Notes: a model not told the origin generated them from the sequence alone. 10,211 nt of DNA from CAZTLI01 sp964614375 (GCA_964614375.1 CAZTLI010000172.1:1-10211), one strand, 5' to 3'. Positions 1-7,823 are shown, numbered from the stretch's first letter. Program-made: numbers and translations.

Positions 1-105
1 GAAGAACCCACACCTGACCCGACGGAAGAACCCACACCTGACCCGACGGAAGAACCCACACCTGACCCGACGGAAGAACCCACACCCGACCCGACAGAAG
101 AACCC
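1..105 (+). repeat. 24-bp in-frame tandem repeat encoding EEPTPDPT
   Basis: Four full 24-bp units lie at 1-24, 25-48, 49-72 and 73-96, and the first 9 bases of a fifth at 97-105. Units 1 to 3 are identical at the DNA level. Unit 4 differs at two silent positions. The array probably extends left of the window. The unit length is a multiple of three, so copy-number changes would lengthen or shorten the linker without a frameshift. The near-perfect DNA identity implies recent expansion or ongoing homogenisation. Confidence 0.95.
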
Positions 106-423
106 CCATTGGGCTGCCAGGGCAACAATCCAGATCGTCTGGACTGCTCCAGCCTTGAAGTCACGGGTTACTGCGATGGCAATGTGGCTGTATTCACCAT
201 CCGTAACACGGGTGAACCCGGTAATGGTGACATGCGTGCGCCGACGGCCTATACGATTGTAGTCGATGGCGTGACAGTTGAATCCGGTGCAGTACAAATC
301 AATGGCGGCGCGACAATGGAAGTCCGTTATGAGGGTGGCGGCACAGTCACACTCTATGCCGACCAGCAAGTCGGACATCCGGGGAACAGCCATCCCCAGA
401 CGACACTGACCTGTGGTTCATAA
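1..423 (+). CDS. C-terminal part of a secreted or surface protein with a Pro/Thr/Glu/Asp linker (5' end outside window)
   Basis: The open frame runs in from the left edge with no start and stops at TAA 421-423. The first ~35 visible residues are repeats of EEPTPDPT, an acidic, proline-rich linker typical of the stalk between domains of exported bacterial proteins. About 105 residues follow and look like a small all-beta domain: many alternating hydrophobics, Gly/Asn turns, the stretch VAVFTIRNTGEPG, and five Cys (in GCQ, DCSS, GYCDG and near the C-terminus in LTCGS) that could form disulfides outside the cell. There is no C-terminal membrane anchor or sorting motif. It is convergent with the sugar operon and shares its terminator, so nothing ties it functionally to that operon. 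I do not recognise the domain. An ATG- or TTG-started small gene at 109 is unlikely because the frame continues upstream through the repeats. Confidence 0.75.
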   Translation, partial: EEPTPDPTEEPTPDPTEEPTPDPTEEPTPDPTEEPPLGCQGNNPDRLDCSSLEVTGYCDGNVAVFTIRNTGEPGNGDMRAPTAYTIVVDGVTVESGAVQINGGATMEVRYEGGGTVTLYADQQVGHPGNSHPQTTLTCGS

Positions 424-446
424 ACCATCATCGTGATGCAAAACAA

Positions 447-469
447 AGAGGCGGACGTGTTCCGCCTCT
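447..469. terminator. Bidirectional intrinsic terminator between convergent genes
   Basis: A perfect 9-bp stem, AGAGGCGGA (447-455) with TCCGCCTCT (461-469), encloses a 5-nt loop. On the + strand it is followed by CTTTATGTT, a moderate U-rich tail, 23 nt after the stop of the left gene. On the - strand it is followed by TTTGTTTT, 30 nt after the stop of the GH1 gene. The position between two convergent stops fits a shared terminator, with the better T-run serving the operon side. Confidence 0.8.
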
Positions 470-499
470 CTTTATGTTGATGCTTTTGTCCGGGCATAC

Positions 500-1855
500 C
501 TATGCCATCGCTGCGGCTGCGGCGCGTTCTCTATCAATGCGTTCACGATAGTAATAGGCGCTGGCTTTGGGATACCGTTCCAGCGTCTCAAAATCGACAT
601 AATACAGGCCAAAGCGTTTGCTATAACCCTGTGCCCACTCAAAGTTATCCATCAGACTCCACGCGAAATAGCCCGCAACAGGCACACCTAAATCAATCGC
701 CTTGCTCACCGCGTCGAGGTGCTGCTCAAAATAGAGGCGGCGGCGCGGGTCATCTACAAAGTCATCAATCGGTTCCGGGTCTTCATAGGTGCAGCCATTT
801 TCCGTAATATAGATTTTGGGCGGATAGTAGGCATTGTGCAGATACAGCAGCGTATGCAGCAGCCCATCAGGATACACTTCCCAATCCAGCGCCGTATGTT
901 CCGCGCCGTCATTACGAATATGCCGCAATTGATGCAGACCATCGGAGTCATTGGCGCTGACCAGATGCCGTGTATAGTAATTGATGCCCAGAAAATCCAG
1001 CGGGACGAGCGCCTTGTGAATTTCGGTGGGGTCTATTTTTGCGAGGACCCCTTTTGCATCCAGAAAGCGCACCATATCCGCCGGATATGTGCCCCGAAAA
1101 ACCGGTTCTAAGAACCAATCGTTATGAAAGACGGCGAATCGTCGCGCTGCCAGTTGGTCGGCATGATTACTGGCACGATAGGGCACGCTGTAGGCCTGAT
1201 CGAGTGTAATCCCCACTTCGGCATCGGGCACATGCTGGCGAATCACCGGGACAGCCGCGCCATGCGACAACAGCACATGATGCGCGACCGTATAGGCCGC
1301 CACCGCGTCTGTCTTGCCGGGTGCATGAACGCCATCAAGGTTGCTCACCATCGAAACCACGAACGGTTCGTTATGCGTAATCCAATTTTTTACACGATCA
1401 CCGAGCGTCCGCGTGACTAAATCCGTATATTGGACGAACCACCCCACACTTTCAGGATTTTCCCATCCACCGCGGTCTTGCAAGGCCTGTGGCAAATCCC
1501 AATGATACAACGTCAGGAACGGCGTAATCCCGGCTTCGAGCAGGGTATCGACCAACCGACTATAAAAATCCAATCCCTGTTGATTGACCGGGCCAGTGCC
1601 TGCGGGTATAACGCGCGGCCACGACACACTAAAACGATAGGCATCGACACCCAATTGCGTCATCAATTTCACATCAGCAGCATAGCGGTGAAGATGGTCA
1701 CAGGCCACCATGCCCGTATCGCCATTATGCACTTTGCCCGGTGTGTGTGAAAAACGATGCCAGATACACTCACCCCGCCCATAATCCAGCCCACCGCCCT
1801 CAATTTGATAACTCGAAGTTGCCGTTCCCCAAACAAAATCCTTCGGAAACGCCAT
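500..1855 (-). CDS. bglA: GH1 beta-glucosidase (family 1 glycoside hydrolase)
   Basis: This is a 451-residue protein, the usual full length for bacterial GH1, with no signal peptide and therefore cytoplasmic. It hydrolyses terminal beta-linked glucose (or galactose/fucose) from short glycosides such as cellobiose by a retaining mechanism. Family hallmarks are visible: N-terminal FPKDFVWGTATSSYQIEG with sugar-binding Gln17; LYHWD with His118; the acid/base motif THNEP with Glu163; the nucleophile motif ITENG with Glu352; and SLMDNFEWAQGY (400-411), whose Glu406 and Trp407 bind the glycone. The ATG at 1855 is preceded by GGAAGGATAGG with good spacing. It is the last gene of the operon, 52 bp after the membrane protein, and is followed by the terminator. 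The C-terminus ends in an alanine run. Substrate is inferred: GH1 includes 6-phospho-glycosidases, but an ABC importer upstream delivers unphosphorylated sugar, which favours a plain beta-glucosidase. Confidence 0.95.
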   Translation of the reverse strand: MAFPKDFVWGTATSSYQIEGGGLDYGRGECIWHRFSHTPGKVHNGDTGMVACDHLHRYAADVKLMTQLGVDAYRFSVSWPRVIPAGTGPVNQQGLDFYSRLVDTLLEAGITPFLTLYHWDLPQALQDRGGWENPESVGWFVQYTDLVTRTLGDRVKNWITHNEPFVVSMVSNLDGVHAPGKTDAVAAYTVAHHVLLSHGAAVPVIRQHVPDAEVGITLDQAYSVPYRASNHADQLAARRFAVFHNDWFLEPVFRGTYPADMVRFLDAKGVLAKIDPTEIHKALVPLDFLGINYYTRHLVSANDSDGLHQLRHIRNDGAEHTALDWEVYPDGLLHTLLYLHNAYYPPKIYITENGCTYEDPEPIDDFVDDPRRRLYFEQHLDAVSKAIDLGVPVAGYFAWSLMDNFEWAQGYSKRFGLYYVDFETLERYPKASAYYYRERIDRERAAAAAMA

Positions 1856-1907
1856 AATACCTATCCTTCCCTATTGCCTGGTTTTTGTGATGAGAAGATG
1901 GCGATGC

Positions 1908-3137
1908 TCAGGCAACCCAAAAATCAAAACTGAACAAAAACGCTTGCATTGCCAACAACAAAATGCTGAACAACGTCCATGCGCGCTCAAACACCACATT
2001 CCGGCTCAATCGCCCCAACAAAACCCACAACGTCGGGACAACCAGCACATAGCGAATCGCGCTGTTTGTGCCTGTCCACCCCCCTGTGAGCGGCACAATT
2101 AAGGCTAGAAAACCAAATAACGCCAGTTCGGGATAGCGCCTGAACACCAGCAGACAACTCAAAAACGCCAGCACAATCGAGCCGATGCCGAGCGCGATAA
2201 CCGCGCCTGTTTCGGGGACTGTGGCGGCGCGTTCGATGAACTGCTGCCATGCGTCGCGCGTGAGTTCAAACTGGAAGCTCATGTTGCCGAACCAGTTTTC
2301 CTGCACGAAGTCGAACTGTTCCCCAAATGCCAATCGCCACAAGCCATAAGCGGCAACGGGCGCGAACAAAACAGGCAGGCGATAGAGCAGCGCCTGTCTT
2401 GCTTCGGGATTGGCAGCGCGATAGGCGCGCCACCATGACAGCAGCAGCGGCAGCAGCAAAACACCGCCAACAGCCCGCGTCCATGTCGCTAAGGCCGCGA
2501 GGACAGCCGCCGCGACGAACTGCTTACGACGCATCAACGCCAGACTGCCAAACGCCAATCCGACGAATAAGCCTTCGGTATAGACGGTGGCAAAGAACAT
2601 CGACGTTGGGAAGATGAGCATCAAAAAGACCGTTCGCAGCGCCCCCGTGTCGCCCAATTCATCGCGCACGAGGTCATACAGCGCGAACATACCGCCCAAC
2701 GTCCCCAGCAGCGACACCACGACGCCCGCCAAGGCTGAAGCGGCTATCGGCTCCATACCCAACAGCACAAACGGCGCGCGCACCACCTTCATGATGTAGG
2801 GATACAGCGGGAAGAAGGCATAACTCATGCCGTATTCTTCATCGCTGGGGCCAGTTCTGGATGTCACCACGCGAATATCCGGGTTGTCATAATCCACAGT
2901 GGCGATGCCTAGATAGAACTCGCTGTCCCAGGCCACTTGCGTATTCAGGAATGGTTCAAGTAGATAGGGTTTGTCGTTATTGCTGCGAACCGTCGTTTCT
3001 GTCGCTGTCCATACGAGCGCGTCATCCGGGCGATTAGGTGCATACCGGGTGCGGGCGAAGTGCATATACCCGATGAGGATGATACTCCACGCCAGCCAGA
3101 TGAGGACGATGTTGCGCGCCATTCGCTTGTCGATCAC
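1908..3137 (-). CDS. PIG-V-like GT-C membrane glycosyltransferase (mannosyltransferase family)
   Basis: This is a 409-residue polytopic membrane protein with about nine to ten hydrophobic segments (roughly 8-26, 118-155, 167-200, 206-235, 253-270, 311-332, 337-352, 362-376, 386-405). The first external loop carries VAWDSEFYLGIA with Asp71, the acidic residue that GT-C enzymes place there for catalysis. It is followed by SYAFFPLYPYIMK (105-117), LIFPTSMFFATVYTEGLF (174-191) and AIRYVLVVPTLW (360-371), the pattern seen in PIG-V/Mannosyl_trans2 proteins. Such enzymes transfer a sugar, usually mannose, from a polyprenyl-phosphate donor outside the membrane. Donor and acceptor cannot be read here. 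The GTG start at 3137 is preferred over ATG 3122 because GGAG lies 7 nt upstream, only 4 nt separate it from the previous stop, and the ATG lacks a ribosome site. A biosynthetic enzyme is unusual within this catabolic operon. Confidence 0.75.
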   Translation of the reverse strand: MIDKRMARNIVLIWLAWSIILIGYMHFARTRYAPNRPDDALVWTATETTVRSNNDKPYLLEPFLNTQVAWDSEFYLGIATVDYDNPDIRVVTSRTGPSDEEYGMSYAFFPLYPYIMKVVRAPFVLLGMEPIAASALAGVVVSLLGTLGGMFALYDLVRDELGDTGALRTVFLMLIFPTSMFFATVYTEGLFVGLAFGSLALMRRKQFVAAAVLAALATWTRAVGGVLLLPLLLSWWRAYRAANPEARQALLYRLPVLFAPVAAYGLWRLAFGEQFDFVQENWFGNMSFQFELTRDAWQQFIERAATVPETGAVIALGIGSIVLAFLSCLLVFRRYPELALFGFLALIVPLTGGWTGTNSAIRYVLVVPTLWVLLGRLSRNVVFERAWTLFSILLLAMQAFLFSFDFWVA

Positions 3138-3141
3138 AACC

Positions 3142-4461
3142 CTACTCCAGTACGAACAGCGCCGCCGACCGCGCCGGCAGGGTCAGGACGCCATCGACAA
3201 GATACGTGTTTTCGACAACTTCGGCGGGAATGTCTTCGGTGAACAGGCGCACTTCGGTCACATCGCCTTCAAAACCATCAATCGTAATCGGTGTGCTCAT
3301 TTCATCATCACTACGATTGACAGCGATGAGTGTCAATGCACCATCATCCCGCAGCGCGCCATACACCATCAGATACGATTCATCTTGTGTGACGGCGACG
3401 ACCTGCGTGCCAAAACGTTGATAGAGTTGATAGACATAATAGGTCGGGCGCACGTCATAACGCGCCAACAAGCCCCACCCGCCGCGTGATACCGGCGTCT
3501 GCAATTCAAAGTAGCCGATGATGAAGGGATTGTCTTGCAGCAAACGTCCCATCGAATCCGCCCACCAGATGGCGTGATAGTGTGAATCGGGCGAGGCTTC
3601 GCCTTGCGTCGCACTGCTCCAATGGCTGCTGGCTTCGGTAATGGCGACGGGCAAATCTTCGCGCCCGGTGATCTCGACCACCACCGCCCGCAGCCGATCC
3701 ACAATTTCGCCCCATTCCGGCGTATTCTCGCGTAATTCATCCACCGTCGTCACCGGATTGGTCATACTGCGTGGGAAGGGATAGCGATGTACGGCAACCA
3801 CATCGACAATATCGCCGTTCGCCTCCAAAAAGCCGCGCAGCCAATCCACGCCATCCGGGTCAACCGGGTCAACCTGTGGCGTCCCGTTCCACTGCGATAC
3901 TTCGGGGCCGATCAACACAATGTCAGGATCGACTTCGCGCATGGCCTCGGCAATCGCGCGCCACTGCACGACATATTCGGCAACCGTATAGTCATCGAAG
4001 AGATTGGGTTCATTGCCGATGTACCAGTAGCGAACGTTATAGTCGTTTTCGATGTTGGTATACCGCACCAGATCGGCAGCGGCGGTGGGCGTGCCATTTT
4101 CCAGCCGGACGTGAATACTCGGTTCAACACCCATCAATTCGACCACCTGCATATACGTGTCGATGTGGAAGGGTTGCAGGTCGTTCAAATCGCCCCAGCG
4201 ACCACCGGGAAAACGCAAAAAGGTGATGCCGCTGTTTTCCGCCGCCTCGAACAATTCAAACGGCACAAGGCTCAAGGGGCCAAAATTCGCCCCATACGCA
4301 AACGGACTGACTTCGGCGATAATGTCGTCTGCATTCACCGTAATACCTGCATCCTGCGCGATGAGTTGAGGCGCAAGCAATAAACAGATGGCGATGAGCA
4401 GCAGGACGAGGCGGTGGGTGTAAAAAGAATCTCTACGTGAGTGATGTGTCCACATTTTCAT
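3142..4461 (-). CDS. Exported clan GH-A glycoside hydrolase (GH39/GH51/GH79-like)
   Basis: This 439-residue protein has an export signal: a basic N-region, the hydrophobic core LVLLLIAICLLLAP (18-31) and a likely cleavage after LIA (35/36), so it acts outside the membrane. A TIM-barrel glycosidase follows, with FLRFPGGRWGD (81-91), the acid/base motif WYIGNEPN with Glu151, a catalytic-site VHRYPFP (224-230), and the candidate nucleophile AITEASSHW with Glu276. From about residue 350 a beta-sandwich tail resembles those of GH39, GH51, GH79 and GH30 enzymes. Retaining hydrolysis is expected, but the exact family and substrate are unclear: the NEPN motif resembles GH39 and the RFPGG loop resembles GH51/GH79. 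The start at ATG 4461 overlaps the previous gene by 29 bp and lacks a good ribosome site, suggesting coupled translation; ATG 4455 is equally possible. It may trim glycan before import. Confidence 0.8.
   Translation of the reverse strand: MKMWTHHSRRDSFYTHRLVLLLIAICLLLAPQLIAQDAGITVNADDIIAEVSPFAYGANFGPLSLVPFELFEAAENSGITFLRFPGGRWGDLNDLQPFHIDTYMQVVELMGVEPSIHVRLENGTPTAAADLVRYTNIENDYNVRYWYIGNEPNLFDDYTVAEYVVQWRAIAEAMREVDPDIVLIGPEVSQWNGTPQVDPVDPDGVDWLRGFLEANGDIVDVVAVHRYPFPRSMTNPVTTVDELRENTPEWGEIVDRLRAVVVEITGREDLPVAITEASSHWSSATQGEASPDSHYHAIWWADSMGRLLQDNPFIIGYFELQTPVSRGGWGLLARYDVRPTYYVYQLYQRFGTQVVAVTQDESYLMVYGALRDDGALTLIAVNRSDDEMSTPITIDGFEGDVTEVRLFTEDIPAEVVENTYLVDGVLTLPARSAALFVLE
3145..3148 (-). promoter_or_regulatory. 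Shine-Dalgarno GGAG that selects the GTG start of the membrane glycosyltransferase
   Basis: On the - strand GGAG is followed by 7 nt (including the TAG stop of the upstream gene) and then GTG at 3137. The in-frame ATG at 3122 has no purine-rich motif at a suitable distance. The site lies inside the last codons of the preceding GH-A gene, so translation of the two genes is probably coupled. Confidence 0.6.
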
Positions 4462-5686
4462 ACCGGGCTAAATAATCCTTATATAATCGCTGTGCATGGT
4501 CAGCAGGCGCTTGATAATATTCATCGGGCGTGATGTCCAGCGTCACCGTGCGCTGTGCAGGTTGAACAGTGGGTCTGGTCGCTGCAAATTTTTTGATGAC
4601 TTCGGTATGGGGTTTCAATGTGCCATCGGGCCGCACCAACCCAAAATGCCGTTCATGTTTTGCGCCATTCGGGTCACATGGGGGGCGATCCCACAGATGT
4701 TCGGCATAGTCGGCATAACACCACAACATCGCGCCAGTTGAACCCACTTCGACCAGCTTCGGCAGCACACCGTCGATATAGTCTGCCAGCGCCTGTTCGC
4801 CTGCCATAAATTGCGTGCGCGGCACGCCCTTATACGATGTCCATTCCCACACTTCAGAATCGCGTCCATCCGGCGCAGTACAGCCGCCCCACTCTTCCGC
4901 CAGGCACGGCTTGCCACACAAGGCCGTCACCAGCGCGCACAGATACGGCACAAAGTCGAGATCGAGATTATCGCGTGCCCACGGTATATACATCGGATAA
5001 CCGTGCATCACGGCGACATCCGTCTCGGCAAAAATCTGGTCGATGTGCAGCCCGTTTTCCACCAGCAGACTCGCCACATGCAGGCCACAGGTCACATCAT
5101 GCCTGGGGTCGATTTCGCGAATGAGGTCACGCATTTCCTTGACCCACGCGCGCCCCGCCTGCGGCGAATGGGGATAGGCGAACAAATCGGGTTCGTTACC
5201 GAGATTCCACATCCAGATCGCGTCATGGTCTTTATACGCGCTGACAACGGTCTTCAATAATAGTCGGGACGCCGCCAATGCCGCTTCATCGTGGAACATA
5301 TTGCGATAGGCACTATCGACAATCCGCCCGCCGCTCAAAACCTGCCGCATATATGGCGACGGCGGTGGCGCATCTTTATCCAAAAGCCATTGGGGAGACC
5401 AGTTGGGGCCGCTCATGTGCCCCGTGAAAAAGGTTACATCCAGTTGCAAATTGCGTTCAGCGGCAATGTCACACACAATGCCAAAATCTCGCAGGCGCTC
5501 CGACGAAACACTGTCCGGCGTGGGCTGCCAATCGTCCCACAGCAGGAACAGGCGCACCACCTTCATCCCAATGCTCGAAATCACATCAAATTCTGTCCGA
5601 ACTTCGTCGGCCTCGAAGTTCGACCACCAGTACATTGCTTTGCGACGGGGCCAATAATTGACCCCCAGAACAAAAGGTTCGCTCAT
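4433..5686 (-). CDS. GH5-like (endo-beta-mannanase-type) cytoplasmic glycoside hydrolase
   Basis: This is a 417-residue protein with no signal peptide or membrane segment, so probably intracellular. It begins with FVLGVNYWPRRKAMYWW, a barrel opening common in proteins annotated as endo-1,4-beta-mannosidase-like (COG3934). VRLFLLWDDWQP (44-55) follows. WNLGNEPDLF carries the acid/base Glu165, MHGYPMY (227-233) is an active-site His/Tyr strand, and CLAEEWGG (261-268) carries the nucleophile at Glu264 or Glu265. ALWCYADY-type strand eight is represented by MLWCYADY (320-327). Retaining hydrolysis of a beta-linked gluco- or manno-configured oligosaccharide is expected. The start ATG 5686 directly abuts the TAG of the upstream permease gene, with GGAG 11 nt before it, and the 3' end overlaps the next gene by 29 bp. 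Together these place it firmly in the operon. The C-terminal ~45 residues after the barrel are polar and unassigned. True substrate is unknown. Confidence 0.82.
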   Translation of the reverse strand: MSEPFVLGVNYWPRRKAMYWWSNFEADEVRTEFDVISSIGMKVVRLFLLWDDWQPTPDSVSSERLRDFGIVCDIAAERNLQLDVTFFTGHMSGPNWSPQWLLDKDAPPPSPYMRQVLSGGRIVDSAYRNMFHDEAALAASRLLLKTVVSAYKDHDAIWMWNLGNEPDLFAYPHSPQAGRAWVKEMRDLIREIDPRHDVTCGLHVASLLVENGLHIDQIFAETDVAVMHGYPMYIPWARDNLDLDFVPYLCALVTALCGKPCLAEEWGGCTAPDGRDSEVWEWTSYKGVPRTQFMAGEQALADYIDGVLPKLVEVGSTGAMLWCYADYAEHLWDRPPCDPNGAKHERHFGLVRPDGTLKPHTEVIKKFAATRPTVQPAQRTVTLDITPDEYYQAPADHAQRLYKDYLARYENVDTSLT

Positions 5687-6763
5687 CTACTTATCGACTC
5701 CAGTGATGACGACGCCGCGCATGAAGAACCGCTGTGCCAGGAAGAACACGACCACCGGCAGCGCCAGACCCATCAAGGCCGTCGCTTGAATCAGATGTGG
5801 TCGCGACCCATACTGGAAGTTGAAGACCTGAATACCAACAGAAATCACCTGTTTGTCCTGTTCGCCAAGCAGATAAATCAATGGCCCGAAGTAATCATTC
5901 CACGCAAAAACCAGATGGAACAACGCCACCGCCACAATCACAGGCCACGACTGCGGGATAATGACATTGAGCAGAATACGCAGCGGCCCCGCCCCATCAA
6001 TCATCGCCGCCTCATCCAATTCGCGCGGCAGAGTCAAGAAATACTGGCGAATGAGAAACACATTGTAGGCATTGGCGAAGAAGTGCGGGACAATCAGCGG
6101 CAGCCACGTCCCTACCCAACCGATCCGCGCGAAGAAGGTATACGTCGGGATGAGCTTGACCTGATCGGGCAGAATAATCGTGCCAATCAAAATCATAAAC
6201 AAGAAACGTTTACCGGGAATCGGGAAGCGGGCAAAGGCATAGGCCACACAAATCGACGAGATGAGCGTGCCGATAATCCCAAAGACAGCGATGGCAAGGG
6301 TGTTCCGCATCAACAGTGGGAAGTCAATTTCGTCCCACGCTTCGGCGAAGTTGCCCCAACGCGGCGCTAAAACTTCGACATTTTGCAGCGTCCGCCATGA
6401 CCCTTCCCAGACAATCGTCCCCGCTTCGGGATTTTCCGGGTCGATAAATTCGCTGGATTGGCGTCCCGGCCTGACCAGCGCCCATTCTTGCATCCCGCTT
6501 TCGGTGGGCACATAGAACACATCGTACTCTTCGCCCTCATACGTGAAGGTCGCGACATCCACCGGCAGAATCGTGCCGCGCGCGCTGGCGACGATCTGGT
6601 CGCGGTCTTTAATCGACGTGAGCGCCGAATACAGGAAAGGGACTAAAAAGGCCGCCAACAGAATGGCTGCAAACAGCGTAATCAGGGCAGATGTCCCAAA
6701 CTTGCCCAGTTGGAAGGTGTACCAGGGTGATTCGATTTCGTGACGTTTAACTTTGGTAGCCAT
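5687..6763 (-). CDS. Sugar ABC transporter permease, MalG type, with an enlarged first external loop
   Basis: This is an inner-membrane subunit of an importer of the carbohydrate (CUT1) class. The permease signature ELDEAAMIDGAGPLRILLNVIIP (248-270, EAA at 251-253, Gly257) is the cytoplasmic loop that docks the ATPase. Hydrophobic segments lie at about 26-48, 152-178, 188-205, 220-237, 274-296 and 326-345. At 358 residues it is longer than the usual ~275-300. The excess lies between the first and second segments, where about residues 55-140 form an acidic, beta-rich stretch (VDVATFTYEGEEYDVFYVP, then ALVRPGRQSS, then WRTLQNVEVLAPRWGNFAEAW). This stretch faces the outside and may touch the binding protein. 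Start ATG 6763 directly follows the TAA of the MalF-type gene, implying coupled translation. Its own ribosome site is weak. The required ATPase is not encoded here. Confidence 0.93.
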   Translation of the reverse strand: MATKVKRHEIESPWYTFQLGKFGTSALITLFAAILLAAFLVPFLYSALTSIKDRDQIVASARGTILPVDVATFTYEGEEYDVFYVPTESGMQEWALVRPGRQSSEFIDPENPEAGTIVWEGSWRTLQNVEVLAPRWGNFAEAWDEIDFPLLMRNTLAIAVFGIIGTLISSICVAYAFARFPIPGKRFLFMILIGTIILPDQVKLIPTYTFFARIGWVGTWLPLIVPHFFANAYNVFLIRQYFLTLPRELDEAAMIDGAGPLRILLNVIIPQSWPVIVAVALFHLVFAWNDYFGPLIYLLGEQDKQVISVGIQVFNFQYGSRPHLIQATALMGLALPVVVFFLAQRFFMRGVVITGVDK

Positions 6764-7732
6764 TTAAAATTCATCCCCACTCGCATAGTACACCCAGTAA
6801 CGGGCGCTGAAGAATATCGCCAGTGTCGCGATAAAGGCCATCCCAAACAACAGCCACGCCATCGCCGAGGCGTATCCCATTTCTTTAAACACAAAAGCGC
6901 TCTTATATAGATGTACATTGAAGAACATGGTCGCGTTGGCGGGGCGTCCCGTCCCCTGCGAGAGAATATACGGAATCTCGAAGTAGCGGAACAAGCCCAC
7001 AACAGACAAAATGAGATTATAGAAAATAATCGGCGACACCATCGGTAGCGTAATATGCCGAAAACGACGCATCGGCCCCGCCCCATCGACAGTCGCCGCT
7101 TCATAAAGTTCTGTCGGCACACCTTGCATCCCGGCGAGCGTAATCAAAAACGCATTGCCGACGCCCCATAAGCCGATGATGTTCAACGCCGGATAAATCC
7201 AGAAGACATCGTTCAACCATTGTGGGCCAGCAATGCCAAATAAACCCAGTATCCGGTTAATCCAGCCCGTTTCGCTGTTGAGCATCCCCTGCCAGATATA
7301 AACTGCCGAGATGATGGGGACGATATAGGGCATATAAAACAAGGTGCGAAAGAGCCGCTTGCCCAGAAGATGCTTGGAATTCAGCAGCGCCGCCAATCCA
7401 ACAGGCAAAACAATCGACAAGGGAATGGCAATCAGCGCAAAGCGGAGGGTCGCCGTCAACGACACGCCAATTAAGGGGTCTACATTGAAGAGCCGATGAT
7501 AATTATCCAGACCCACCCACGCAATCTGATCGGCTTCATTGAGGTTGTAATTGGTGAACGACAATATCAGCGATGCCGCAATCGGAAAAAACGTGAACGC
7601 AAAAAACCCGAACAACCAGGGTGACAGGAAAATAATGCCCCAGATTTGACGAATGCGGTGCAGACTATAGCGTCTGGGTGCTGCTGTCGTGCCGGGCACA
7701 TTTAAACTAAGAGAACTATCTGTTGAGGCCAT
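6764..7732 (-). CDS. Sugar ABC transporter permease, MalF type
   Basis: This 322-residue inner-membrane protein pairs with the MalG-type subunit to form the importer channel. The cytoplasmic N-terminus (RRYSLHRIRQIWGIIFLSPWLFG) leads into a first membrane segment at about 32-58. Others lie at about 94-118, 130-150, 178-200, 230-252 and 290-312. The ATPase-docking loop is ELYEAATVDGAGPMRRFRHITLP (208-230, EAA at 211-213, Gly217), as in CUT1 importers for di- and oligosaccharides. FTNYN and WVGLDNY (72-78) are further family traits. The ATG at 7732 has GGAG at 7740-7743, 7 nt away. It lies 134 bp after the binding-protein stop, behind a hairpin, and its TAA touches the ATG of the next gene. Length and topology are normal. 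The exact sugar cannot be read from the permease. Confidence 0.94.
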   Translation of the reverse strand: MASTDSSLSLNVPGTTAAPRRYSLHRIRQIWGIIFLSPWLFGFFAFTFFPIAASLILSFTNYNLNEADQIAWVGLDNYHRLFNVDPLIGVSLTATLRFALIAIPLSIVLPVGLAALLNSKHLLGKRLFRTLFYMPYIVPIISAVYIWQGMLNSETGWINRILGLFGIAGPQWLNDVFWIYPALNIIGLWGVGNAFLITLAGMQGVPTELYEAATVDGAGPMRRFRHITLPMVSPIIFYNLILSVVGLFRYFEIPYILSQGTGRPANATMFFNVHLYKSAFVFKEMGYASAMAWLLFGMAFIATLAIFFSARYWVYYASGDEF

Positions 7733-7823
7733 TTCACTGCTCCGTCAACTCAGGTCATTATTAGAGAATTGCTGCTGCAACTATATCGTCTGCTGGAGCA
7801 AACGCAACAACCGGTGATAATAA

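Noticed and set aside
1..105. CRISPR-like array at the left edge
   Set aside because: The units are directly adjacent with no spacers and translate to an in-frame EEPTPDPT linker, so this is a coding tandem repeat.
3120..3122. ATG as the start of the membrane glycosyltransferase
   Set aside because: There is no ribosome site in front of it, whereas the GTG five codons upstream has GGAG at 7 nt.
2971..3489. Open frame of 172 codons on the + strand
   Set aside because: It spans the junction of two confident - strand genes, has no recognisable motif, and its composition is that of an antisense shadow.
5291..6370. Long + strand open frame (359 codons) opposite the GH5-like and MalG-type genes
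   Set aside because: It is antisense to two well-recognised genes, is rich in His/Arg/Gln/Asn as expected from reverse-frame reading of GC-biased codons, and shows no domain or ribosome site.
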